Source of the DNA: Methylobacterium sp. J-076
GTDB lineage: Bacteria > Pseudomonadota > Alphaproteobacteria > Rhizobiales > Beijerinckiaceae
Direction: 5' to 3'
Assembly (NCBI RefSeq): GCF_022829405.1
Contig: NZ_JAKSXW010000132.1
Location: 1-64,000 of the forward strand
Length of the DNA: 64,000 bases
Shown here: piece by piece, positions 46,915 to 55,177 of the stretch
Layout of the letters: every line of letters starts with the position of its first letter
How positions within the stretch are numbered: the stretch's first letter is position 1
Made by a program: the position numbers and the translations under genes
Notes under the pieces: generated by a model
Databases searched by the model: none
Seen by the model: the letters and a program-made list of their open reading frames with translations, nothing else
What the model was told of the DNA's origin: nothing

Positions 46915-48603
46915 ATGACCATCACCACCGTCGAGGCCGCGGGGCGGCGCCGGGGCGCGGAGCTTCTGGTCGAGGTGCTGCGCTCGGAGGGGGTGCGCTA
47001 CATCTTCGGCAATCCCGGCACCACCGAACTGCCCCTCATCGACGCCCTCACCGAGGCGCCCGACGTCGCCTACGTGCTGGCCCTGCAGGAGGCCACCGCC
47101 GTGGCGATGGCCGACGGCTACGCGCAGGGCGCCCGCCGGCCCGCCTTCCTCAACCTCCACACCGCCGGGGGCCTCGGCCACGGCATGGGCAGCCTCGTCA
47201 ACTCCCAGGTCTCGGGCACGCCCCTCGTCGTCACCGCCGGCCAGCAGGACACCCGCCACGCGCTGACCGACCCGCTGCTGATGGGCGACCTCGTCGCCAT
47301 CGCCGACCCGGTGGTGAAGTGGGCCCGCGAGGTCACGCGCCCGGACCAGATCCCCGTCCTCCTGCGCCGGGCCTTCCACGATTGCGCCGCCGCCCCCTCC
47401 GGCCCGGTCTTCCTGTCCCTGCCGATGGACGTGATGGACGCCCTCACCGACGTGCCGGCGGGCGAGACCTCCACCATCGACCAGCGGGCGGTGGCGGGCT
47501 CCCTCGGCCTCCTGGCGGAGAAGCTCGCCGCCGTCGCGCCGGGGCGGCTCGCGGTAATCGCCGGGGACGAGATCGATTCCTCCGACGCCGCCGCGCAGAC
47601 CGTGGCGCTCGCCGACCTGCTGGCCGCCCCGGTCTACGGCTCGTCCTGGCCGGCGCACATCCCGTTCCCCACGAGCCATCCCCTCTGGGCCGGCAACCTG
47701 CCGACCCGGGCCGACGCCATCGCCGGCATCCTCGGGCGCTACGACGCGGTGTTCGCGCTCGGCGGCAAGTCGCTCATCACCGTGCTCTATTCGGAGGGCT
47801 CGGCGGTGCCCCCGGGCACGGCCGTGTTCCAGCTCTCGGCGGACGTGCGCGACCTCGGCCGCACCTACGCCACCGCCCTCTCCACGGTGGGCGACATCCG
47901 CGCCTCCCTCGACGCCCTGCTGCCGCTGCTGGCCCCGCGCCTCACCGACCGGGCCGACGCCTTCGCCCGGCTGCGGGAGGCGGCGGTGGCCGACCAGGCC
48001 GCCCGCCGCAGCAAGCTCCACGCCGCCGCGGACGCCGCCTTCGAGGACCCGGTGATCGACCCCCTGGTGGCCGCCCGCGAGGTCGCCCGCGCGGTCGGCG
48101 CGCAGACCCCGATCATCGACGAGGCCCCCGCGACCCTCACCCGCCTGCGCACCTTCCTCGACAGCCCCTCGGCGCACCAGTACGCGGCGATGCGCGGCGG
48201 CGTGCTCGGCTGGGGGATGCCGGCGGCGGTGGGGTTCTCGCTGGGGATCGACCGCGCCCCCGTGGTCTGCGTCGTGGGCGACGGGGCGGCGATGTACTCG
48301 CCCCAGGCCCTGTGGACCGCCGCCCACCAGAAGCTGCCGGTCACCTTCGTGGTGATCAACAACGCCGAGTACAACATCCTCAAGATGTTCATGAAGGGCC
48401 AGGCCCACTACGCCTCGGCCCGGGCCAACCGCTTCATCGCCATGGACCTCACCGACCCGCGCATCGATTTTCCGGCCCTGGCCGCCTCGATGGGCGTGCC
48501 GGCCCGGCGGGTGACGAAGGCCGCCGACATCGCGCCCGCCATCGAAGCCGGGATCGGCTCCGGCGCGGCGAACCTCGTGGAAGTCGTGGTGCGGGCGAAC
48601 TGA
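46915..48603 (+). CDS. Thiamine-diphosphate decarboxylase-like enzyme (benzoylformate decarboxylase family)
   Basis: A 562-residue three-domain ThDP enzyme. The cofactor-activating Glu is in LALQEATAVAMADGYA and the ThDP/Mg motif runs from VGDGAAMYS to INNAEYN. The family loop GNPGTTELP and His in LHTAGGLGHGMGS match benzoylformate decarboxylase. By my alignment the second active-site His (in P. putida FRYHQYDPG) is Val here (ITVLYSEG), and the Ser of GNPGS is Thr, so the substrate may differ. ATG 46915 with GGGGGGA upstream is preferred. Cytoplasmic; possibly 2-keto acid catabolism. Confidence 0.87.
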   Translation: MTITTVEAAGRRRGAELLVEVLRSEGVRYIFGNPGTTELPLIDALTEAPDVAYVLALQEATAVAMADGYAQGARRPAFLNLHTAGGLGHGMGSLVNSQVSGTPLVVTAGQQDTRHALTDPLLMGDLVAIADPVVKWAREVTRPDQIPVLLRRAFHDCAAAPSGPVFLSLPMDVMDALTDVPAGETSTIDQRAVAGSLGLLAEKLAAVAPGRLAVIAGDEIDSSDAAAQTVALADLLAAPVYGSSWPAHIPFPTSHPLWAGNLPTRADAIAGILGRYDAVFALGGKSLITVLYSEGSAVPPGTAVFQLSADVRDLGRTYATALSTVGDIRASLDALLPLLAPRLTDRADAFARLREAAVADQAARRSKLHAAADAAFEDPVIDPLVAAREVARAVGAQTPIIDEAPATLTRLRTFLDSPSAHQYAAMRGGVLGWGMPAAVGFSLGIDRAPVVCVVGDGAAMYSPQALWTAAHQKLPVTFVVINNAEYNILKMFMKGQAHYASARANRFIAMDLTDPRIDFPALAASMGVPARRVTKAADIAPAIEAGIGSGAANLVEVVVRAN

Positions 48604-49019
48604 GCGCCCCGGCGATGCCGGGTGATTCGGCGCCGCCGTGACCGGTTTCGGCGGAAATTTACCAAGAAAGTCGGCCCTTCCCGCGCGAATGCTGTCATCG
48701 CGCGGTCATTCATCACGCCGATTTACGATATGCCGGCAAATTTGAGCGAGATCCACGTTTCGTCAATTTCCGGCGGCTATGTCGGTCGCTATTAGAGCCG
48801 ACAAGTCAGATCAACCAGCGAGATATTAGCCGCGAATAGAGACCGACTCAGTCGTTTCCGCACCGGCCGAGCCGGCTCGGCCGCACGATCCACCCGCCGG
48901 GTCACGGACGACCCGGCGGGCCGCCTCCCCCCTCTCACCCCCGTCCACCTCCTCCCTCCACCTGCCCCCGCGGCCGGACCCGTCGTCCTGCGCGCTTCCC
49001 GGGCTTTTCCCTTCCGACG
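48604..49019. other. Intergenic region before the oxidase gene
   Basis: About 415 bases. The middle (48640-48840) is AT-richer than the flanks (ATTTACGATATGCCGGCAAAT, for example), fitting a promoter for the rightward oxidase gene; the last 150 bases are pyrimidine-rich. I see no family-like coding sequence, RNA gene or clear terminator. Confidence 0.45.
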
Positions 49020-51738
49020 ATGGATCAGACGATGTCTTCGCACGCCCCCTCCCACCGGACGGCCCGCCTCAGGGCCCACCGAGTCGCCCTCCTGTCGGCG
49101 ACGATGCTGGCCGGCGGCCTGCCCGGCCCGGCCGGGGCCGCGATGTTCAACGTCGTCGTGAACCAAGTGACGGACCCGCTCCTGTCGGGCCTGTCGATCC
49201 CGGCCTCGGCGGCCACCGCGGGCATGTGGTCCGGCGTCAGCAACTGGCCGATGAACGCCATCACCCTCGGCCTGCTGCCCAACGGCAAGGTCGTGTCCTA
49301 CGGCACGGCGGCCAACAGCCCCTCCGTCCAGGACGGCCGCACCTTCGACATCTGGGACCCGACCAAGGGGCTCGCCGGGGGCCACGTGACCCTGCCGGGC
49401 GTCGTGGGCATCAACAGCTTCTGCGGCGCCCAGGCCTTCCGCACGGACGGCACGATGATGGCCACCGGCGGCATCTTCGACAACGGCAACGACAAGGGCA
49501 GCGTCGTCCTCAACAGCACCGCGACGGCCGTCAACGCCCTCGCCTCCAAGGTCGCCAACGACCGCTACTATGCGAGCATGCTGACCCTGGCCACGGGCAG
49601 GCAGCTCGTCATCGGGGGCTCCTATCCCTACGCGCCCGGCTTCAACGACCCGCAGACCGCGATCAACAACAACACCATGACCGGCATGACGCCGGAACTC
49701 TACGACGGCACCAAGTGGATCAGCCTGTTCGGCGCCAACAGCCGCGACGCCTTCGGCCCGGACAACAGCCGCTTCTGGTACCCGCGTGCCTGGGTCGCCC
49801 CGAACGGCAAGGTGTTCGGCATCAGCTCCGACAAGATGTGGTACCTCGATCCCACCGGTAACGGCGCGATCACGGCCATGGCCTTCCGGGACCCGCCGCG
49901 GAACGCGAGCGGGGCCGGCGACGCCCCGAACACCGGCCCGGCCTCGACGGCGGTGCTGTACGACACCGGCAAGATCCTCCAGGTCGGCGGCAACAGCTTC
50001 ACCAACGGCGACGGGTTCGTGTCGTCGAGCCGCGCCACGGTGGTCGACCTCAACGGCGGCACGCCCGCCGCGACCGAGACGGCGCCGATGAACTTCGGCC
50101 GTGCCTGGGCCACCGCCACGGTCCTGCCCACCGGGCTGGTCGCCGTGACCGGCGGCAGCAAGTACAACGACCAGGCGGACGCCAACGCCGTCACCCAGGC
50201 GGAGATCTGGAACCCGGCGACCGGGCGCTGGTCCCTGGGCGCGGCCGCCGGGGTCTACCGCGGCTACCACTCCACCGTGATCCTGACTGCAGAACGGCGC
50301 CCTGCTCAGCGCCGGCGGCGGCGCGCCGGGCCCGGTGTCGAACCAGAACGCGGAGGTCTACTACCCGCCCTACCTGTTCACCGCCGGGAACGGCGCCGCC
50401 GCCCTCGCGCCCCGGCCGCAGGTGGTCAGCCTCAGCGCCCTGCAGGTGTCCCACGGCCAGTCCCTGCAGTTCGAGCTCGCCTCGCAGAACGGCCTGTCGC
50501 AGGTGGTGCTGGTGGGCACCAGCCTCGTGACCTACAGCTTCAACTCGACCCAGCGCCGCTACAGCGCGAGCTTCTCGCAATCGGGCAACGCCGTGACGGT
50601 CCAGGCCCCGGCCTCGGGCAACGTCGCGCCCCCCGGCTACTACCAGCTCGTCGCCATCGACCGGAACGGCGTGCCCTCGCCGGGGATCATCGTCGCCCTC
50701 GGCGACGGCGTCGCCGCCCCGGCCCAGGCCACGAGCTACGTCGCCCAGGCCGCCACGGGCACGGGCGGTACGGGCACCGGAGGCACCGGCACGGGAGGCA
50801 CCGGGACCGGTGGGACCGGCACCGGCGGCACGGGCACCGGGACCGGCACGACCGGCGGCGCCGTCACGGCGGCCGGCACGCCCGTGAGCCTGCAGGCGAG
50901 CAACTTCCCGACCTACTACCTGATGAATGCGGGGGGCACCGTGAAGCTCGCCGTGCCCGGCAGCACCGCCGACAGGCAGCAGGCGACCTTCCGCGTGGTG
51001 ACGGGCCTGACCGGGCAGGGCGTGTCCTTCGCCTCGTCGACCACGGCCGGCCAGTATCTCCGCCACCAGAACTTCCAGGGCTACGTCCAGGGCAACGACG
51101 GCAGCGACGGGTTCAAGCAGGACGCGACGTTCACGCAGGTGAATTCCCTCGCCGGCTCATGCAGCTGCACCTCGGGCCAATGCGTCTCGTACCAGTCGGT
51201 GAACTATCCGGGGATGTACCTGCGCCACCGCAACTTCTCCCTCGGCCTGGCGCAGCCGGACGGCAGCGACCTGTTCAAGCAGGACGCCTCGTTCTGCGTG
51301 GCCCCGCCGCAGGACGGCTCCGCGGCCGACGAAGTGCTGAGGGCGTCCCACTCCAACCTGTGCCTCTCGGGGCCGACGGGCGGCACCGGTGACGCCACCT
51401 CGGTGACGCAGCAGACCTGCACCGGCGCGGCCGAGCAGAGATGGCGCCGCCAGCCGGCCAATGGCGGGACGGCCTTCATCAACGTCGCCTCCGGCCGGTG
51501 CCTCGACCTCAACCTGAGCAATCCCCCCGTCGGCGCGGGGACGCAGATCTTCCAGTGGGCCTGCAACGGGGGGACGAACCAGTCCTGGACGCCGAAGGCC
51601 CAGGGCTCGGGCAATGCCCTCGTCTCGGCCTATGCGAACTACTGCGTGGACGTGTGGGGCGCCTCGACCCAGGCCGGTGCGGGGGTGGCGGCGTGGAACT
51701 GCCACGGGGGCGGCAACCAGACCTTCCTGTCGCGCTGA
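49020..51738 (+). pseudogene. Galactose/glyoxal-oxidase-like protein with AbfB and ricin-type modules, frameshifted
   Basis: The reading frame is continuous as protein only if one base near 50286 is removed: ...YHSTVIL in one frame continues as LQNGALLSAGGG in the next. Reconstructed, it has about 905 residues: signal peptide, kelch-type oxidase domain (Cys135 in NSFCGAQAF, Tyr184, Tyr416-His417 in RGYHS), a DUF1929-like domain, a Gly-Thr linker, an AbfB/CBM42-like module (YPGMYLRHRNFSLGL, DLFKQDASF) and a C-terminal ricin/CBM13 module with QxW-type repeats. The distal copper ligand His appears to be Tyr505. Secreted carbohydrate or aldehyde oxidase is the family role. Sequencing error is possible. 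Confidence 0.85.
50754..50862 (+). repeat. GGCACCGGN minisatellite coding a Gly-Thr linker
   Basis: Repeats of about 15 bases of the GGCACCGG type encode a (TGTGG)n linker between the oxidase part and the carbohydrate-binding modules. Such a run is prone to slippage and assembly error. Confidence 0.9.
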
Positions 51739-51759
51739 GGCCCCACCCGTCCGAGGACC

Positions 51760-51789
51760 GAGGCCCGCCATCCCCGGATGGCGGGCCTC
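51760..51789. terminator. Bidirectional hairpin between the oxidase gene and mntH
   Basis: GAGGCCCGCCAT (51760-51771), loop CCCCGG and ATGGCGGGCCTC (51778-51789) make a perfect 12-bp stem between two convergent stop codons. No strong T run on either side. Confidence 0.65.
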
Positions 51790-51819
51790 GCCGTTCGTGG
51801 CGCGAACGCCCGCGCGCCG

Positions 51820-53145
51820 CTACTCCCCCAGGCCCGGCACCGGCACCCCGAGCGCCTGGGCCAGCAGCACGACGTTGAGCGCCAGCACCACCGCCGCCCC
51901 GGCCAGCGCCGCGGCCCGGGTCCAGGGGCCGTTGGCGAAGGGGCCCATGACGCTGCGGCGGCCGGTGAAGACCACGAGGCCGATCATCGGCACCGGCAGG
52001 GCGAGCGACAGCACCACTTGGCTGAGCACCAGCGCCCGGGTCGGATCGACCCCCGCCGCCACCACGGCGAAGGCCGGGGCCATGGTCACGAGGCGGCGGA
52101 CCAGCAGCGGGATGTGCCAGCCGGTGAAGCCCTGCATCACCATCTGCCCGGCCAGCGTCCCCACCACCGAGGAGGACAGGCCGGAGGCGATGAGCGAGAC
52201 CAGGAAGGCCGCCCCCGCCGCGGGCCCGAGGAGGGGCGTGAGGGTGCGGTAGGCCTCGCCGATCTCGGCGATCCCGCTGTGGCCCGGGTGGAAGGCCGAG
52301 GCGGCCATGATCACCATCGCGATGTTCACGAGGCCCGCGAGCGCCAGGGCCACCACCACCTCCCGGTCGGAGAACCGCACCAGGAGCCGCCGGTCGGCCT
52401 CGTCCCGGGGGGCGCCGCGCCCCTGGGTCAGGCCCGAATGCAGGAACAGGGCGTGGGGCATCACCGTCGCGCCGATGATCCCCACCGCGATGGTCAGGGC
52501 CTCGGCATCGGGGATCGCCGGCGTCACCAGCCCGCTCGCGACCGCGCCCCAGGCCACCGGGGCGATCAGCAGCTCGGCGGCGTAGCAGAGGCCGATGGTG
52601 CCCACCATCGCGCCGATGGCGATCTCCAGGGGCCGGAAGCCCCGGTTCTCCAGGAGCAGGATCGCGTAGGTGACCACCGCCGTGATCGCCATGCCCGCCA
52701 TCAGGGGGATGCCCGCCAGCAGGGACAGGCCGATGGCGCCGCCCAGGAACTCGGCGAGGTCGGTGGCCATGGCCGCCACCTCGCTGATGCCCCAGGCGGC
52801 GAAGCGCCAGCGCCGCGGCAGCGCATCGCGAAAATGCTCCGCGAGGTTCCTGCCCGTGACGATCCCGAGGCGGGCCGAGAGGGCCTGGAACAGCATCGCC
52901 GTCAGGTTCGCCGCCAGCACCACCCAGAGCAGGCGATACCCGTAGCGGGCGCCGGCCTGGATGTTCGTGGCGAAGTTGCCGGGGTCCATGTAGGCGATCG
53001 AGGCGGTGACCGCCGGCCCCGCGAACAGCAGGAACCGCGCCCGCCCGCCCGGCCGCCCGTCGAGCACCGCGCGGATGCCGGCCTGCGTCGACCGGCTGAG
53101 GCCGCCCCCGGCCTCCCTGTCCGCCGCGGCGAATTCGCCTGCCAT
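51820..53145 (-). CDS. mntH: NRAMP manganese/divalent metal transporter
   Basis: Proton-coupled Mn(II) importer of the inner membrane. About 441 residues and 11 TM helices, with the metal-site motif IAYMDPGNFATNIQAGA in helix 1, MPHALFLHSGLTQ in helix 6 and GLSSSVVGTLAGQ later. The ATG at 53145 is preferred; GTG 53154 is nine bases upstream. A palindrome at 53164-53181 lies just upstream, and mntR is divergent, so Mn-dependent repression is expected. Confidence 0.95.
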   Translation of the reverse strand: MAGEFAAADREAGGGLSRSTQAGIRAVLDGRPGGRARFLLFAGPAVTASIAYMDPGNFATNIQAGARYGYRLLWVVLAANLTAMLFQALSARLGIVTGRNLAEHFRDALPRRWRFAAWGISEVAAMATDLAEFLGGAIGLSLLAGIPLMAGMAITAVVTYAILLLENRGFRPLEIAIGAMVGTIGLCYAAELLIAPVAWGAVASGLVTPAIPDAEALTIAVGIIGATVMPHALFLHSGLTQGRGAPRDEADRRLLVRFSDREVVVALALAGLVNIAMVIMAASAFHPGHSGIAEIGEAYRTLTPLLGPAAGAAFLVSLIASGLSSSVVGTLAGQMVMQGFTGWHIPLLVRRLVTMAPAFAVVAAGVDPTRALVLSQVVLSLALPVPMIGLVVFTGRRSVMGPFANGPWTRAAALAGAAVVLALNVVLLAQALGVPVPGLGE

Positions 53146-53163
53146 CCCGATCACACCCCATGA

Positions 53164-53181
53164 ATATAGCTTGTGCTATAT
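53164..53181. promoter_or_regulatory. MntR operator
   Basis: ATATAGC-TTGT-GCTATAT is a perfect 7-bp inverted repeat with a 4-base spacer, closely resembling the known MntR box core (CATAGC-N4-GCTATG). It sits 19 bases before the mntH start, in the gap shared with divergent mntR. Confidence 0.8.
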
Positions 53182-53309
53182 AGAAAAGCCCAGGCTCGGG
53201 GCAAGGGGCCGCCGGGGGCCTGTCCGGGGCGGCCGGGCGCGGGCCGGATTGCAACGCGATCGGGCATGGCTCTAGAGACTGGATCCGAGCCCCGGAGGAG
53301 GCAGCGCGG

Positions 53310-53768
53310 ATGCAGGAACCGGACGGCCCGGAGCGGAGCGACACCGCCCTCGTGGACCCCGAGCGCCACGTCGAGAGCTTCCGGCAGGCCCGGGAGGCGC
53401 GCCGGCTGGAGCTGGTGGAGGATTACGTCGAGCTGATCGACGACCTGATCGGCGACGGGGGCGAGGCGCGCCAGGTGGACATCGCCGCCCGGCTCGGGGT
53501 GGCGCAGCCGACCGTGGCCAAGATGCTGCGGCGCCTGTGCGACGAGGGGCTGGTGCAGCAGCGGCCCTATCGCGGGGTGTTCCTCACCGAGGCGGGCAAG
53601 CGCCTGGCCGGCGAGGCGCGGGAGCGCCACCGGGTGGTGGAGCGGTTCCTCTGCGCGCTCGGCGTCAGCCCGGAGACGGCCCGGCGCGACGCGGAGGGCA
53701 TCGAGCACCATGTCAGCGCCGAGACCCTGGAGGCGTTCCGCGCCTTCGCCGAAGCGCGGCGGGGGTGA
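53310..53768 (+). CDS. mntR: Manganese-responsive transcriptional regulator (DtxR family)
   Basis: A 152-residue DtxR/MntR protein. The winged helix contains [21 protein letters not shown] and [17 protein letters not shown]; the dimerisation/metal domain has [14 protein letters not shown] and EGIEHHVS, with Glu/His metal ligands. It lacks the SH3-like domain of IdeR/DtxR, typical of MntR. The ATG follows GGAGGAGG. Divergent from mntH. Confidence 0.93.
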   Translation: MQEPDGPERSDTALVDPERHVESFRQAREARRLELVEDYVELIDDLIGDGGEARQVDIAARLGVAQPTVAKMLRRLCDEGLVQQRPYRGVFLTEAGKRLAGEARERHRVVERFLCALGVSPETARRDAEGIEHHVSAETLEAFRAFAEARRG

Positions 53769-53799
53769 GGGCAGGGGGCCTCGCCGGAGGGCGCCCGCC

Positions 53800-54984
53800 T
53801 CACACCATCGGCGCCGCCACCTTCTGCCGGAGGCCGGTGATGACCGCGCGCAGGATGTCGGCGCTGGCCTCGTCGGGGTTCGGTACCACCCCGATGCGGG
53901 CGGCGTAGATGCGCTCGTGCACGAAGGCGAGCTTGGCGATCACCGCGGGCGTCAGCTTGAACGGGTAGAGGGCCGGCTGGCCCATGCTGTAGGAGAGGGA
54001 GTTCACCGCGTAGGTCAGCGGCAGCCACGTCTCGATCAGGCGGTCGATGTCGGAGGTGTCGTAGGGGTCGAAGTCGATCACCGTCGGCGGCTGCAGGCCC
54101 TTGCGCAGGCGCGGGCGCACGTGCAGCTCGAAGCTCGAGGCGGTCTCGATCGTGTCGACGATGTGCAGGTAGTGGGCGAAGGTCTCCGCGAAATCCTCCC
54201 ACGGGTGGGCGGTGGCGTAGGCCGAGACGTAGCTCTCCTCCCAGTCGGCGGGCGCCCCCCGGGCATAGTGGCCCTGCAGGGCCTGGACGTAGTTGCGGCT
54301 CTCGTCGCCGAACAGTCCCCGGAAGGAGTCCACGAAGGGCCCGTTCATCACGAGCAGGTACCAGAAATAATGCCCGATCTCGTGGCGGAAGTGCCCGAGC
54401 AGGGTGCGGTAGTGCTCGCCGAACAGGATCCGGCGGCGCTCCCGCTCCACGTCGTCGGCCTCCGCGATGTTCATGGTGATCAGGCCGTTGATGTGGCCCG
54501 TCAGGACCGGCGCCCCGGCGGCGTTGCCGTCCGACGGGTCGGCCAGGAAGTCGAAGGCCAGCCCGTCCGTGTACTGGACGCGGGTGGCCAGGGGCAGCTC
54601 CAGGCGCAGGAGCGAGTAGAACAGCCGGTGCTTGGCCGCCTCCACCTGCCGCCAGCGGGCGAGGTTCCACGGCACGGTGAGGTCGGGCACGACGCGGTTG
54701 TGCCGGCAGCAGGTGCAGAAGATGTCCGCGCTGCCCTCGGGCACCAGCCAGTTGCAGGCGTGCCAGACCGCGTTCTGGCAGGACCGGTAGCGCGGGCCCG
54801 GATCGGCATAGGCGTGGAAGATCTGTGCGCCGCCCATCCGGGGATGGGTCGAGAAGCCGGCGGGCTCCAGGGCCGAGACCTCGTGCCGGGCGCAGACGTA
54901 GCCGAGGCGGCGCTCGCAGCTTTCGCAGACGGTCGCCTCGAAGGTGACCGGCTGGTCGCAGGCTTGGCACTGGAAGATCTTCAT
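53800..54984 (-). CDS. Putative zinc metallopeptidase with zinc-ribbon N-terminus (DUF2248-like)
   Basis: The 394-residue cytoplasmic protein starts with a zinc-ribbon-like region (FQCQACDQ, VCESCERR) and a later FCTCCRHN. The HExxH motif is H201-E-I-G-H205 in HFRHEIGHYFWY, and a likely third ligand is in WEDFAETFAHYLHI. These features match the putative zinc-binding peptidase family often found beside transglutaminase-DUF2126 operons. It is divergent from such an operon here, with a shared promoter region, suggesting joint function. Activity has not been shown for the family as far as I know. Confidence 0.85.
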   Translation of the reverse strand: MKIFQCQACDQPVTFEATVCESCERRLGYVCARHEVSALEPAGFSTHPRMGGAQIFHAYADPGPRYRSCQNAVWHACNWLVPEGSADIFCTCCRHNRVVPDLTVPWNLARWRQVEAAKHRLFYSLLRLELPLATRVQYTDGLAFDFLADPSDGNAAGAPVLTGHINGLITMNIAEADDVERERRRILFGEHYRTLLGHFRHEIGHYFWYLLVMNGPFVDSFRGLFGDESRNYVQALQGHYARGAPADWEESYVSAYATAHPWEDFAETFAHYLHIVDTIETASSFELHVRPRLRKGLQPPTVIDFDPYDTSDIDRLIETWLPLTYAVNSLSYSMGQPALYPFKLTPAVIAKLAFVHERIYAARIGVVPNPDEASADILRAVITGLRQKVAAPMV

Positions 54985-55088
54985 CGGCAACGGTCCCAGG
55001 GTCCGGCACGCCGGCCCCTCCGCGTTCAAGCGGAGGCGTGAGGCAAAGTTCCTGCCGCCCCCGTCCGGTGGCGGGTTCCGCACGGAAA

Positions 55089-55117
55089 TTGCTTTGTAGC
55101 GCAGCCTTTCACATAAC
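55089..55117 (+). promoter_or_regulatory. Candidate promoter of the transglutaminase operon
   Basis: TTGCTT (55089-55094) and CATAAC (55112-55117) are separated by 17 bases, in an AT-richer part of the divergent gap. The first start codon is 60 bases downstream. Confidence 0.4.
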
Positions 55118-55177
55118 GGACGGCACGGGACAGGATCTGCCCGAACGCCTTGTCCGCGTGCCTGAGACGGAGCGCCC

